Notes: generated by a model not told the origin, from the sequence alone. DNA of 33,275 nt from Tannerellaceae bacterium (GCA_031285925.1 JAITVG010000220.1:1-33275); one strand, 5' to 3'. Counted from the stretch's first letter, positions 16,962-25,979 are shown. Made by a program: numbers and translations.

Positions 16962-18464
16962 CTAACCCACCGGTACTTTAAGCTTCTGCCCCGGACGGAT
17001 CATTGAATCGGACAGATTGTTTTCCCGTTGCAGGATTTTCGCGGTAACTCCCGGATATTTCAGGGAGATCGAATACAGGGAATCGCCCGACTGCACGGTA
17101 TAGGTGATGTAGCCGTTCGCCGGTTTGTCGCCGGCTTCCGCCTGTTCCGTTCGGGCGGCGCCTGTCACTTTACTTGCCGAAGCAAAGGCAACGCCTCCGT
17201 TGTCCACATACAAAACAATACGCCTGCCCTTGCCGATGCGGTTACTGCCCAGGCCGTTCCAGCGGCGTATTTCGCGTGCCGTCACACCGTATTGATCGGC
17301 AATCGTGTACAGGTTTTCCCCGGATTTGGCCACGTGCGTAATCTTTTCCCGCGTGGCGGACTGCCCTGTGGTAATCGCATTGTAGGGAATAGTGTTCGTC
17401 AGCAACTCGTCTACCCGGTGGGCATAAATGGAATCTTCCTGCTCCACAAAGGAATATGTATCGAGCGCCGGAAGTTTAAGTGCGGACGGCTTGCTGTTTC
17501 CCGGAATAATATCCCGTCTGTACTGCGGGTTAAGCGCCCGGATCAGTTCGATGTCTATATCGACAAGGGCAGTTACCTGCTCAAAGTGCAGCATTCGGTT
17601 TACCATAATCGTATCAGTAGCTAGGGGAAGGTCGGTTTGCACCGGGCACAGATTGTGTTCGCAGTAATAATTCATAATATAATTGGCTGCAATATAGAGC
17701 GGAACATACGAGCGGGTTTCCCGGGGCAGATAAGGGAAAATATCCCAGAAGTCCGTCTTCCCTCCCGCACGGCGGATCGCCTTGTTCACGCCTCCGGGAC
17801 CGCAGTTATAAGAGGCCAGCACCAAATTCCAGTCGCCGTATATATTATACATATCCTTGAAATAACGGCAGGCGGCATGAGTCGCGGCAACCGGATCTCT
17901 CCTTTCGTCCACAAGGCTGTTGATCTCCAGTCCGTAAATCTTGCCTGTCGGAAGCATAAACTGCCAAAGCCCGCAAGCTCCGACACGCGAAAGGGCAACA
18001 GGGTTCAGTGCACTTTCCACCACGGCCAGATACTTCAATTCATCGGGCAGTCCGTGCTCATCCAGTATTGGTTCGATGATGGGGAAATAAACGTCGGCCA
18101 TTCCCAACATGTAGCGCACCAACCCGCGGCGTTTTTCCGCATACAGGTTAATACAGTCCTTTACCGTTTTATTATAAGTCATCGGGATAATATGGTAAAG
18201 ACTTTCCAGCCTGAGCCTGTAAATGGAATCGGGCGTAAGGACATTCTCCTCATCGTCGTGGCAGTATTCGTCTACTTTGGCGAAATACCGAACGTGCCAC
18301 GAGCGCAGCAAACTGTCGATATCGGTATTCAAACTTTCGGGTATATCTCCTGCTTCAAAGAAAAGAGAATCATTTGTTTCAATGGAAAGGGAATCAATTG
18401 CCCGGGCATAAGCATACGAAACCGGACAAGAGAGGCAAATGAAGATAAGTATCCGTTTTATCAT
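16962..18464 (-). CDS. MltD-like lytic transglycosylase with two LysM domains
   Basis: 500 residues. Signal peptide about 1-20. The SLT domain (about 130-280) has the catalytic Glu150 in YLAVVESALNP, then GLWQFM and SYNCGPGG, the family signature. Two LysM repeats close the protein (about 372-418, starting VAKSGENLYTIADQYGV, and about 453-499, starting YTVQSGDSLYSIS). It cleaves glycan strands of peptidoglycan in the periplasm, held to the wall by LysM. It starts 7 bp after the DUF5683 gene stop, so is almost surely co-transcribed. Its link with parAB may reflect a cell-cycle role, by inference. Confidence 0.93.
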   Translation of the reverse strand: MIKRILIFICLSCPVSYAYARAIDSLSIETNDSLFFEAGDIPESLNTDIDSLLRSWHVRYFAKVDEYCHDDEENVLTPDSIYRLRLESLYHIIPMTYNKTVKDCINLYAEKRRGLVRYMLGMADVYFPIIEPILDEHGLPDELKYLAVVESALNPVALSRVGACGLWQFMLPTGKIYGLEINSLVDERRDPVAATHAACRYFKDMYNIYGDWNLVLASYNCGPGGVNKAIRRAGGKTDFWDIFPYLPRETRSYVPLYIAANYIMNYYCEHNLCPVQTDLPLATDTIMVNRMLHFEQVTALVDIDIELIRALNPQYRRDIIPGNSKPSALKLPALDTYSFVEQEDSIYAHRVDELLTNTIPYNAITTGQSATREKITHVAKSGENLYTIADQYGVTAREIRRWNGLGSNRIGKGRRIVLYVDNGGVAFASASKVTGAARTEQAEAGDKPANGYITYTVQSGDSLYSISLKYPGVTAKILQRENNLSDSMIRPGQKLKVPVG

Positions 18465-18471
18465 GGCTCAA

Positions 18472-19149
18472 TTAGAATTTTATGCTGCAATTCACTCCGT
18501 ATACTTGCGGAGTATATGCTGTTTTCGGTGTAACCGCAGGCTCTATCCGCATGGACAAGTCGGGCGATATGTCGAAATCGAACAACTGCGCATCCACGTA
18601 AGCGTCCAAAACACTTATCAGGTAAACGCCCGCAGAGATGATTATACTCAAGTCCCGGTAACGGCGGAAATAGTCGCGTCGGCTTTTGTACACGTTATCC
18701 CGGTTGTTTTGCGCCCAAGAAAGTTTCTCCTCATCCGTCTGATAGGCAGAGGGTACCATGTCCATCCACCGCGTATTCTTCAGCGGATCGGCCGACATCA
18801 AATCCTTATACGCATCCCCGTAATCCCGGTAATTGCGATTATTCCAGGTTACCGCATACGTACAACCCATAAACGCGCCGTACACGATGGGCAATTTCCA
18901 GTACATACGATTATATATTTGTCCCATCCCGGGAACAAGTGCGAAAAGCATCGCCTTGTTCGGATTGGGTTTAAATTCGATATTCGCCGGTTCCGGGGCT
19001 TGAAATACGGAATCGGCCGCAACAAGTACGGATTGCACCGTCGAATCCGGAGCGCCGGCTAAAGCAGTATCCACCCGTTCTCCCTGTGCTTTTCCCGAAA
19101 AAGGAAAACACAACCACACAAGCAGAAAGAAGATAACGCCGTTCTTCAT
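18472..19149 (-). CDS. DUF5683-type exported/membrane protein
   Basis: 225 residues. An N-terminal signal or membrane helix (about 1-21) is followed by a proline- and serine-rich stretch, then the recognisable block KAMLFALVPGMGQIYNRMYWKLPIVYGAFMGCTYAVTW, with a PGxGQxYN motif and a hydrophobic helix, and a second hydrophobic helix (LSIIISAGVYLISVLDAYVDAQLF). These proteins occur next to parB in many Bacteroidetes, but the function is unknown. The ATG overlaps the parB stop by 4 bp (ATGA), showing translational coupling. The product probably sits in the cell envelope. Confidence 0.85.
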   Translation of the reverse strand: MKNGVIFFLLVWLCFPFSGKAQGERVDTALAGAPDSTVQSVLVAADSVFQAPEPANIEFKPNPNKAMLFALVPGMGQIYNRMYWKLPIVYGAFMGCTYAVTWNNRNYRDYGDAYKDLMSADPLKNTRWMDMVPSAYQTDEEKLSWAQNNRDNVYKSRRDYFRRYRDLSIIISAGVYLISVLDAYVDAQLFDFDISPDLSMRIEPAVTPKTAYTPQVYGVNCSIKF

Positions 19150-20024
19150 TTTATTTTATCCAAAAGGCCGATCACCTTTTCCAGTTCTTCTTCCGAACGA
19201 AAGGGGATAGTAATCTTCCCTTTTCCCTTTTTATTATATGTCAATTCCACTTCCGTATGGAAAAAGAGAGAGAGATGTGCTTTCAGCGCATTGTATTCTT
19301 CCGGCAGCCTGACCTTTTCTTTCCTTTCTTTCGGTGCTTCTTCCGTGCTTTCCTGTTTCTCCGCGTTATTGCGCACAAGTTCTTCCACATTGCGCACGGA
19401 AAGCCCGTCGATCAGCACCTGTTCGTAAAGTGCAAGCTGCACTTCCGGATCGTCGACGGAGATCAGCGCACGGGCATGACCCATGTCGATTTTCTTGTCT
19501 TTAAGCCCCATCTGAACTTCGGCTGGAAGTTTCAACAGGCGCAGGTAATTGGCTATCGTTGTTCTTTTCTTTCCTACCCGTTCGCTCAAGCGTTCCTGCG
19601 TGAGGCCATACGTATCGATCAGTTTTTGATAGGCAAGGGCTATTTCTATTGAGTTAAGGTCTTCGCGCTGTATGTTTTCTATCAGCGCCATTTCCATCAC
19701 ATTATCGTCTTCGGCGGTTTTTATGTAAGCAGGTATTCGCTCCAGTCCGGCCATCAAAGAAGCCCTGTAACGGCGTTCTCCGGAGATGATCATATAGCTG
19801 TTCCTGCTGATCTCCTTCAGGGTGATCGGCTGAATAACGCCAAGGGAACGGATGGACGTAGCCAATTCCTCCAGCGCCTCATCATCAAAGACGGAACGGG
19901 GCTGGTCGGGGTTGGGTTGTATTTTGTTCAGTTCGATCTCGCTGATAGACGATGATCCGCCGGGATTCAGGTCGTCCATCGTGATCAAAGCGTCCAATCC
20001 GCGTCCCAGAACCGATTTTTTCAT
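19146..20024 (-). CDS. parB: Chromosome-partitioning protein ParB (Spo0J)
   Basis: 292 residues from the ATG at 20024 (MKKSVLGRGLDALI, the conserved ParB start); an ATG four codons upstream is less likely. The ParB N-terminal CTPase domain (about 35-125) includes NPDQPR, EELATSIRSLGVIQPITL, GERRYRASLMAGLERIPAYI and MALIENIQREDLN. The HTH (about 140-165, LSERVGKKRTTIANYLRLLKLP) binds parS. The C-terminal part is a dimer domain with a charged, variable linker. It loads onto parS and spreads along DNA for segregation, together with ParA. Its start lies 15 bp after parA's stop. I noticed no parS-like site in the window. Confidence 0.96.
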   Translation of the reverse strand: MKKSVLGRGLDALITMDDLNPGGSSSISEIELNKIQPNPDQPRSVFDDEALEELATSIRSLGVIQPITLKEISRNSYMIISGERRYRASLMAGLERIPAYIKTAEDDNVMEMALIENIQREDLNSIEIALAYQKLIDTYGLTQERLSERVGKKRTTIANYLRLLKLPAEVQMGLKDKKIDMGHARALISVDDPEVQLALYEQVLIDGLSVRNVEELVRNNAEKQESTEEAPKERKEKVRLPEEYNALKAHLSLFFHTEVELTYNKKGKGKITIPFRSEEELEKVIGLLDKIK

Positions 20025-20039
20025 TGCTGAGCACATACA

Positions 20040-20804
20040 TTAATTGTTCTTTGTTATTATTTCTTTCGCCAGTTGCATGTGGTTAAGCGCTCCCTTGGAT
20101 TCCGCGTCATAGAGGAGTACGGGTTTTCCGTAACTGGAGGCTTCACTCAGTTTAACATTCCGCTGGATGACCGTATTAAAAACGAGGTCTTGAAACGGGC
20201 GTTTCACCTCTTCGTAGATTTGATTGGCCAGGCGCAGACGCGCGTCGTACATCGTAAGCAGAAAACCTTCTATCTCCAACTCGGGATTCAGTTTCGACTT
20301 GATGATCTTGATCGTGTTCAACAGCTTACTGATGCCTTCCAGAGCGAAATATTCACATTGCACGGGAATCAAAACGGAATCGGCGGCCGTAAGGGCGTTT
20401 ACCGTGATAAGCCCCAGCGACGGGGAACAGTCGATCAGAATGTAATCGTACTGCCCTTTCAGCGGTTGCAGTATTTTCTTCAGAATACGCTCCCTCTCCG
20501 CCATGTTGAGCATTTCTATTTCCGCCCCAACCAGGTCGATATGGGAAGGGATGATTTCCATCCGGTCGATCTCCGTAGGGATGACGGCTTTGGCTGCGTC
20601 GTCGCCATTGACAAGACATTCGTAAATGGAAAGTCCCGTTTCGCGGATATTAATACCCAATCCCGACGAGGCATTGGCTTGCGGATCGGCGTCCACGACC
20701 AATACTTTTTTCTCCAGAACAGCCAGTGATGCGGCTAAATTTATCGTTGTTGTCGTCTTTCCGACGCCACCTTTCTGATTTGCTAAAGCAATAATTTTTC
20801 CCAT
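20040..20804 (-). CDS. parA: Chromosome-partitioning ATPase ParA (Soj)
   Basis: 254 residues. The deviant Walker A, NQKGGVGKTTTTINLA, sits at about 9-24 (Lys11 and Lys16). Walker A' is LVVDADPQANASSGLG at about 35-50, and Walker B is YDYILIDCSPSLG at about 119-131. The chromosome-type form has no N-terminal HTH, which points to a chromosomal Soj rather than a plasmid ParA. It heads the parA-parB-DUF5683-mltD-relA run, with a consensus-like -7 box at 20856-20863, 52 bp upstream. Confidence 0.96.
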   Translation of the reverse strand: MGKIIALANQKGGVGKTTTTINLAASLAVLEKKVLVVDADPQANASSGLGINIRETGLSIYECLVNGDDAAKAVIPTEIDRMEIIPSHIDLVGAEIEMLNMAERERILKKILQPLKGQYDYILIDCSPSLGLITVNALTAADSVLIPVQCEYFALEGISKLLNTIKIIKSKLNPELEIEGFLLTMYDARLRLANQIYEEVKRPFQDLVFNTVIQRNVKLSEASSYGKPVLLYDAESKGALNHMQLAKEIITKNN

Positions 20805-20855
20805 TGTATGTTGCTAATTTCGGGTCAAAACGAATGGTCTTCCTCCCGTTTCCCG

Positions 20856-20863
20856 CAAAGGTA
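20856..20863 (-). promoter_or_regulatory. Putative -7 box for the parAB operon
   Basis: TACCTTTG on the minus strand, a full match to TAnnTTTG, with TTTCG about 18 nt upstream as a weak -33. Confidence 0.6.
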
Positions 20864-20909
20864 GACAGTTTTTTTGAATGGCGAAATATTAGTATAGTCA
20901 ATTCAACGC

Positions 20910-20999
20910 GGAGGACACGGGGATTAAACACAGAGGCACGGAGAACAATATGGAGAACAATATAAAAACTCTGTGTCCTCCCTGTCTCTGTGTTTAATC
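20910..20999. repeat. Crossed inverted repeats with a 12-bp tandem duplication
   Basis: GGAGGACAC (20910-20918) is complementary to 20973-20981, and a 14-base arm (20922-20935, GATTAAACACAGAG) is complementary to 20986-20999. The arms cross, so both cannot form as nested stems: they are alternatives or a pseudoknot. Between them GGAGAACAATAT is duplicated exactly (20940-20951, 20952-20963). The rest of the 500-bp gap at 20805-21304 holds the parA promoter, short AT-rich DNA, a small GGGG/CCCC hairpin (21179-21192) and the apparent left end of the IS remnant. No gene is seen in it. Confidence 0.7.
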
Positions 21000-21304
21000 T
21001 CTTAACTACTCTGACTACTTTGACTACTAAGCCTGAAAGGCTGATAACTACTTTTTTCAACATTTAAATTATTAAAAATCCATAATTCAGTCAGCGTTTC
21101 ACTCACTGTTTTTCTGTCGCTTTCATAAAAAAAGTGTGATAATATGTAAACAAACTGAACAGTTTTTCACATAAAATCGGGGAAAAGGCCCCTGACTTCG
21201 AAACTTTCTTTCGTCTATTTTGTAACACTTTGTAATTTAATTAATTATAAATTTTGCGGCACCAATTTGGGTGTCGCGTCCCAAAAAGGTGTCATTTTTG
21301 TGCT

Positions 21305-22297
21305 ATGTATGTACGCAAAAAAAGCAATAGATCCGGTAGCACAAGTATTGTGATTGTAGATAAAAGTAGTGGGAAGATACGCTACCTCAAGACCATCGGT
21401 GTCAGTTCGGACGAGCAAGAGATAGCTGCTTTCTTTGAACAAGGCAAAAAGTGGATCGACATGCACTGCGGCCATCGGGATATGTTTCTTGAGTCAGAGC
21501 GTCAGCGTGAAGAAAAGCAAGTAACCGAGCATTTGCTGAACAATGTTGAAAATATCCTGCTCAACGGCACACAGCTAATCCTGAACGAAGTGTTTAGACT
21601 TGTTGGTTTTGATGCCATCAATGATGATATCTTAAGACACCTGGTTGTAGCCCGACTGTGTCAACCGGCGAGTAAAGCAGGCACAGTTGATTATTTAAAA
21701 TCCTACTTTGACGAAGATGTAGAGCTTCATAAGGTCTACCGCTATTTAGACCGTTTACACAACAGCTTGCAGGATAAAATCCAACGAATCAGTGTAGAAC
21801 ATACCCGCCGTATTTTAGGAGGTCACATCGGGCTTGTGTTTTACGATGTAACTACGCTTTATTTTGAAAGCGACCACAGCGATGAATTACGCGAAAGAGG
21901 CTTTTCTAAAGACGGTAAACACAGCCAACCACAGGTGGTACTCGGTCTATTGGTCAGTCGCGATGGCTATCCGCTGTCGTATTCGCTATTCAATGAGGAA
22001 AACGGAATAATGAAATATTTGTTAGAAGCCGAATTCGATATTTCAAATGAGATACCACTCTTGCGTTCCGGCTATTCGGCAACGGCGGAGATAATATTAA
22101 ACCATCGGGAAAATGTGCTTTCCATCGAAGAAAAACACATCGCTTATCAGAAAGATTCAACCTGTATATATGTGTTGGATAAAAACCGAAAGAAAGCGTT
22201 GAGGAAAAATATCGAATTGGGAGTTTCTGACGGCGTATATACTGAAATCGTTAATGGAGTCTGTAGAGATGAACAAATAGTGATAAATTACGATTGA
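21305..22297 (+). pseudogene. IS1634-type transposase N-terminus fused to efflux-adaptor C-terminus
   Basis: 330 codons from the ATG at 21305. Residues 1 to about 231 match IS1634-type DDE transposases: MYVRKKSNRSGSTSIVIVDK, then VFYDVTTLYFES with the first catalytic Asp (Asp181), then RGFSKDGKHSQPQVVLGLLVSRDGYPLSYSLF. Near 21995-22010 the match breaks and the frame continues into a periplasmic adaptor (membrane-fusion) C-terminus: PLLRSGYSATAEIILNHRENVLSIEE and IELGVSDGVYTEIVNG. The later catalytic residues of the transposase and its right end are lost, so it cannot transpose. IS left-end sequence probably lies near 21251-21300. No target duplication or inverted repeat was found. The two-part origin is my reading of motifs. 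Whether the fusion is expressed is unknown. Confidence 0.75.
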
Positions 22298-22347
22298 TTT
22301 GTTACTGTACAGGAAAAAATTACAACCCGATATTTTCCAGCCCTAAT

Positions 22348-23691
22348 CTAATACAAATACTTCACTTCCATCCCTCGCACAGCGGGGTTGATCTTGTCTT
22401 CACTGTATGCCTCCTGTCCGTTCACGAATGTTTTCCGGATTTTATGCCCGAAGGTAAACCCTTCAAAGGGAGACCAGCCGCATTTATACAAAAGATTATC
22501 CTTATCTACCGTCCATTGGCTTTGCGGATCAATCAGGACAAGGTCGGCATAATAGCCGCGGCGTATGTATCCACGACGGTCGATCCGGAACAGTTCGGCC
22601 GGCGAGTGTGCCATTTTGTCGATTACTTTCTCATACGTGAAATGACCCTGCGAAACCATTTCGAGCATAGCTACTAAGGAATGTTGTACCAATGGCCCGC
22701 CTGAGGCGGCTTTCAGGCAACTCCCTTCTTTCTCTACGGGCAAATGCGGTGCATGGTCGGTGGCGATAATGTCGAGTTTATCGGAATTGACTGCGTTGCG
22801 GAGAGCCGTCCGGTCGTTCGGCGTCTTTATGGCCGGGTTCCATTTGATGCGGTTGCCGAAGCGAGCGTAGTCTTCTTCCGCGAACCACAGGTGATGCACG
22901 CAAACTTCCCCCGTGATTTTCTTTTCTTTTAGAGGAAGAGAGGCAGAGAGCAATGTCATTTCTCTCGCCGTGGAGAGGTGGAGAAGATGCAGGCGCGTGT
23001 TCAAGCGCACAGCAAGTTCCACCGCTTCCGCCGAAGATGCGTAGCAGGCTTCCTCGCTCCGTATCTTCGGGTGGAAAGAGATGTCCAAATCTTCTCCATA
23101 CAAATGGGTATAATATTGTATGTTTCGCTGAATAATATCTTCCTTTTCCGTATGGACGGCAATCAGCATATCCGCTTCACCGAATATCTTCTCCAGACTT
23201 TCCTTGCGGTCTATCAACATATTCCCGGTAGAAGAACCCAGGAAAAGTTTAAGCCCCGGAACCCGGCTTTTATCCAGTTTCCTTATTTCATCCATATTGT
23301 CATTGGTTCCACCGAAAAAGAAAGAATAATTGGCTGCGGATACTTCCGCTCCCCGCTTGAGTTTGTTGTTCAAAGCTTCCGACGTAACCGTCTGCGGTTT
23401 TGTATTGGGCATATCCATAAAGGTGGTCACTCCTCCGGCAACGGCTGCGCGGCTTTCCGTTTCGATATCGCCCTTATGCGTTAATCCCGGATCACGGAAA
23501 TGAACCTGATCGTCGATCACACCGGGAATCAAATATTTACCTTTTGCGTCGATCACTTCGCCGGCTTCCGCTTCCGCGGGAATATCGCCTTCAAACACAT
23601 CCCGGATAAAGCTCCCCTCAATCCATACAGCTCCGGCATACATGCGCCCTTCGTTTATGATGCAGGCGTTCTTTATTAACTTTCCGGCCAT
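22348..23691 (-). CDS. pyrC: Dihydroorotase
   Basis: 447 residues, type I amidohydrolase layout. It closes carbamoyl-aspartate to dihydroorotate, the third step of pyrimidine synthesis, in the cytoplasm. Metal and catalytic residues are visible: VHFRDP (His64), GLKLF with the likely carboxylated Lys148, AVHTE (His180), LHLLHLS (His238), and TDHAPH at 311-316 with the catalytic Asp. HFRDP instead of the commoner HFREP looks like a lineage variant. Other pyr genes are absent here. The GT2 gene lies 4 bp upstream on the same strand, so the two are probably one transcript. Hydantoinase is an alternative family, but the HFRDPG and GLKLF motifs favour dihydroorotase. Confidence 0.92.
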   Translation of the reverse strand: MAGKLIKNACIINEGRMYAGAVWIEGSFIRDVFEGDIPAEAEAGEVIDAKGKYLIPGVIDDQVHFRDPGLTHKGDIETESRAAVAGGVTTFMDMPNTKPQTVTSEALNNKLKRGAEVSAANYSFFFGGTNDNMDEIRKLDKSRVPGLKLFLGSSTGNMLIDRKESLEKIFGEADMLIAVHTEKEDIIQRNIQYYTHLYGEDLDISFHPKIRSEEACYASSAEAVELAVRLNTRLHLLHLSTAREMTLLSASLPLKEKKITGEVCVHHLWFAEEDYARFGNRIKWNPAIKTPNDRTALRNAVNSDKLDIIATDHAPHLPVEKEGSCLKAASGGPLVQHSLVAMLEMVSQGHFTYEKVIDKMAHSPAELFRIDRRGYIRRGYYADLVLIDPQSQWTVDKDNLLYKCGWSPFEGFTFGHKIRKTFVNGQEAYSEDKINPAVRGMEVKYLY

Positions 23692-23695
23692 AGAC

Positions 23696-24448
23696 TCAAG
23701 CTCCTATCCTTTTCTTCCTTTGCGGATATGCGCGGAAGAGGCTGTTCCATTTCAGTTTAAGAACGCCGAAGAGCGCTTCGCCGAAGATCGATGTGTTCAT
23801 TTTGGATACGCCGTGCAGCCGGTTTACGAAAATGATCGGAACTTCTTTTAAGGCAAAACCGCATTTATAGGCGGTAAACTTCATTTCCACCTGAAAGGCA
23901 TATCCTTTGAAATGAATGTCGTCGAGTTCCAGCGTTTCGAGCACTTCCCTGCGGTAGCATTTAAAGCCGGCTGTCGTGTCCTTAATGTTCATTCCCGTAA
24001 CAAGCCGCACATACATGGAAGCGAAATAAGACATCAGCACCCGTCCCAAAGGCCAGTTCACCACATTCACACCTTTAATATAACGTGAACCGATCGCCAC
24101 ATCCGCCCCTCCCACCGAGCAGGATTCATACAAACGGAGCAAATCCTCCGGGTTATGGCTGAAATCGGCATCCATTTCGAATATATAATAATAGGAATGT
24201 TCCAGTGCCCGGCGAAATCCGCAGATATAAGCCGTTCCCAAACCCTGCTTCCCTTCGCGCTCGATGAGGAAAAGGCTGTCCGGAAACTCCTGCTGCAACC
24301 GCTTCACGATAGCGCCTGTTCCGTCGGGCGAACCGTCGTCTATTATTAATATATGAAACGCTTTCGGCAGGGCGAAAACGGTACGGATCATATTCTCGAT
24401 ATTCTCCTTTTCATTGTAAGTCGGGATAATAACAACGCTGTCTGACAT
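23696..24448 (-). CDS. Polyprenol-phosphate mannose synthase-like glycosyltransferase (GT2)
   Basis: 250 residues. GT-A fold with [17 protein letters not shown] at about 5-21, DDGSPDGT at 37-44 and [10 protein letters not shown] with DAD at 93-95 as the metal-binding motif. [24 protein letters not shown] and [16 protein letters not shown] follow, as in DPM1-type enzymes that move mannose or another sugar onto polyprenyl phosphate at the inner face of the membrane. There is no C-terminal membrane anchor, so it is the short, soluble form. It overlaps no neighbour and is 4 bp before pyrC. A weak -7-like TACATTTA (24481-24488, minus strand) lies upstream. Confidence 0.9.
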   Translation of the reverse strand: MSDSVVIIPTYNEKENIENMIRTVFALPKAFHILIIDDGSPDGTGAIVKRLQQEFPDSLFLIEREGKQGLGTAYICGFRRALEHSYYYIFEMDADFSHNPEDLLRLYESCSVGGADVAIGSRYIKGVNVVNWPLGRVLMSYFASMYVRLVTGMNIKDTTAGFKCYRREVLETLELDDIHFKGYAFQVEMKFTAYKCGFALKEVPIIFVNRLHGVSKMNTSIFGEALFGVLKLKWNSLFRAYPQRKKRIGA

Positions 24449-24492
24449 ATTCTTCTTTTTCCAATTGGTTTATTTCCGGGTAAATGTAGGTA

Positions 24493-25707
24493 TTAAAATT
24501 TATATTGCAAGCGAAGAGTGAACACATCGTCGTCCACGTTTTCGTTCATTCCCGCTATCGCGGAAGCCTTTTCGTTGTCCTTAAACTCATAGTATGCCTG
24601 AAGGCGAAGCGCCTTATTGATGTCCCAGAGAACGCCTGTGCCCCAGGTGGAACGGGCGAGGTCGGTTGCAGTCGTTTCATTCAGCCCAACATTATCTCCG
24701 GATACGTCCGTGTTCGGATCGTACCAATCGTATTTTACCACTGCCGCAAGAGGGCTTTTGCCGATATAGTGCGTGAGCATGGCGTATCCTCCGCGGAAAT
24801 TTCGGATGTATGTATCGTAGCCCGACAGCAGGGAATAAGCGGGCGTTTTGCTTCCTGTCGGCGTTCCCGGCTGTTGGCCGAGTAGATATTCAGCCTGCAA
24901 TTTGGTCTTTCCCAACAAGCCGGCGAAAGAGATTTGGGCGTCTACTCCGTAATATTCCCGTTTGGCAAAGCTGCCGAGGTTGGAAGCGTTGGTGTGCAGC
25001 ACAAAAGTATTTCCTTCCATCCGGTATACGTTCTCCGTTCCCTGATAAGCAAACCCGTTGTAGAGCGAGATACCCAAAGTGAAAGAGAATCCGTGCGTTA
25101 AACTTTTGGAGGCGGAAAGGCGGCCGGCAAAATCTCTCTTGCTGTCCGTTTCCTGCCGTATACCGTTGCCGGAAAACAATCCTGCTTCCAGTTTCAGGAA
25201 GCGCAAGGGAGAAGATTCGGCCGGTTGCAGCACCAGCATCGCACCCAGATCCTGTTCTTCCGGAAAGAGGCTTTGAGAAATGGCCGAACGTTCCGGCGAT
25301 TCCCTGGAGGAAGCCGAATAGCTGTTCTCGTATCCGAATGGGCTGTTAAACAGGCCGGCCTGCAAGGAATTAGTCCTAAGCCACGGATCCTTTATCTTCA
25401 GATGAGCATCCTTGATGCCCAGGCCTTTTTCGGTCAAATCAAGTTGAAACACTGCGGATGCGATGTTTTCCGTATATTCCAGCTTGATGCGTCCGCGGCG
25501 TATACCTGTGCGGCTGAATGATTTGTCCGGATCGGTATTCCCTTTTCCGACCAACAGCGACGCACTTTTCCCGCCGTACTGATATTCTCCCTGAATATAA
25601 CCGGAAAGCGTCAGATTTTTTAACCGGGAATTATCTCCTTCCTGCGCATAAGCAGTGGTAAAACCCAATAGAAGGCAAAGGCCAACAACAATCTGTCTTG
25701 TTTTCAT
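24493..25707 (-). CDS. OprP/OprO-type phosphate-selective porin
   Basis: 404 residues from the ATG at 25707; an in-frame TTG five codons upstream is less likely. A signal peptide (about 1-21, ending TAYAQ) leads to GYIQGEYQYGG, RTGIRRGRIKLEYTENIASAVFQLDLTEKGL and SLQAGLFNSPFGYENSYSASSRESPERSAISQSLFPEEQDLGAML, typical of phosphate-selective porins. The end has strand-like repeats and the terminal FTLRLQYKF aromatic closure. It should be an outer-membrane channel. Phosphate selectivity is a family name only; no pho genes lie nearby. Its promoter (25731-25738) faces away from the hydrogenase operon across the 316-bp gap. Confidence 0.88.
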   Translation of the reverse strand: MKTRQIVVGLCLLLGFTTAYAQEGDNSRLKNLTLSGYIQGEYQYGGKSASLLVGKGNTDPDKSFSRTGIRRGRIKLEYTENIASAVFQLDLTEKGLGIKDAHLKIKDPWLRTNSLQAGLFNSPFGYENSYSASSRESPERSAISQSLFPEEQDLGAMLVLQPAESSPLRFLKLEAGLFSGNGIRQETDSKRDFAGRLSASKSLTHGFSFTLGISLYNGFAYQGTENVYRMEGNTFVLHTNASNLGSFAKREYYGVDAQISFAGLLGKTKLQAEYLLGQQPGTPTGSKTPAYSLLSGYDTYIRNFRGGYAMLTHYIGKSPLAAVVKYDWYDPNTDVSGDNVGLNETTATDLARSTWGTGVLWDINKALRLQAYYEFKDNEKASAIAGMNENVDDDVFTLRLQYKF

Positions 25708-25730
25708 ATATATATGCTTCAATTTGTTTG

Positions 25731-25738
25731 CAAATATA
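25731..25738 (-). promoter_or_regulatory. Putative -7 box for the porin gene
   Basis: TATATTTG on the minus strand, matching TAnnTTTG, 23 bp upstream of the preferred porin ATG. Copy B of the 90-bp element begins 26 bp further upstream, where a -33 site would be. Confidence 0.6.
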
Positions 25739-25764
25739 GTATTTTCCCCGGAATTTGGGCTATT

Positions 25765-25856
25765 GTTAAAAAGTGTTTCTATATATAGTACGAGCGCGTA
25801 GTACCTATTCCGCGGCGCCGTAGTATAGGTAGTACGCGCGCGTACTACCTATACTA
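25765..25856 (+). repeat. 90-bp palindromic interspersed element, copy B, with a perfect 36-bp palindrome
   Basis: 25765-25854 matches copy A (4105-4194, inverted) at 82 of 90 positions with no gap. One half, 25821-25856, is a perfect 36-bp palindrome: an 18-base arm running TAGTATAGGTAGTACGCG, followed at once by its complement. The other half is an imperfect version of the same, and CGGCGCCG lies between (25813-25820). The element fills part of the divergent porin/hydrogenase gap and contains no ORF. It is probably a REP/BIME- or MITE-like family specific to this lineage. Confidence 0.92.
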
Positions 25857-25860
25857 ATTT

Positions 25861-25903
25861 CGGGCGCACGCGCAGGTTTTCGGGCGCACACGCAGGTGCG
25901 CCC
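25861..25903 (+). repeat. GC-rich tandem repeat with 8-bp hairpin
   Basis: CGGGCGCACGCGCAGGT is followed 20 bp later by the same unit with one change. The second copy runs into GTGCGCCC, so GGGCGCAC (25882-25889) pairs with 25896-25903 across a 6-nt loop. It directly follows copy B but is absent from copy A. The remaining gap sequence (25904-25979) shows nothing I recognise. Confidence 0.7.
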
Positions 25904-25979
25904 CTACTCTGACCGGTTTTTGTCCAAAGAATACCTCAAATTAATATTTCGTCAAGGGTAGTGCTTGCAAAAAGTTTTG

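Noticed and set aside
19146..20804. parAB as sign of a plasmid
   Set aside because: ParA lacks an N-terminal HTH, and the genes are followed by DUF5683, mltD and relA, a chromosomal setting.
21152..21165. AAACTG-AA-CAGTTT palindrome as a terminator
   Set aside because: A 2-nt loop and a 6-bp AT-rich stem are too weak, and no gene ends before it on the plus strand.
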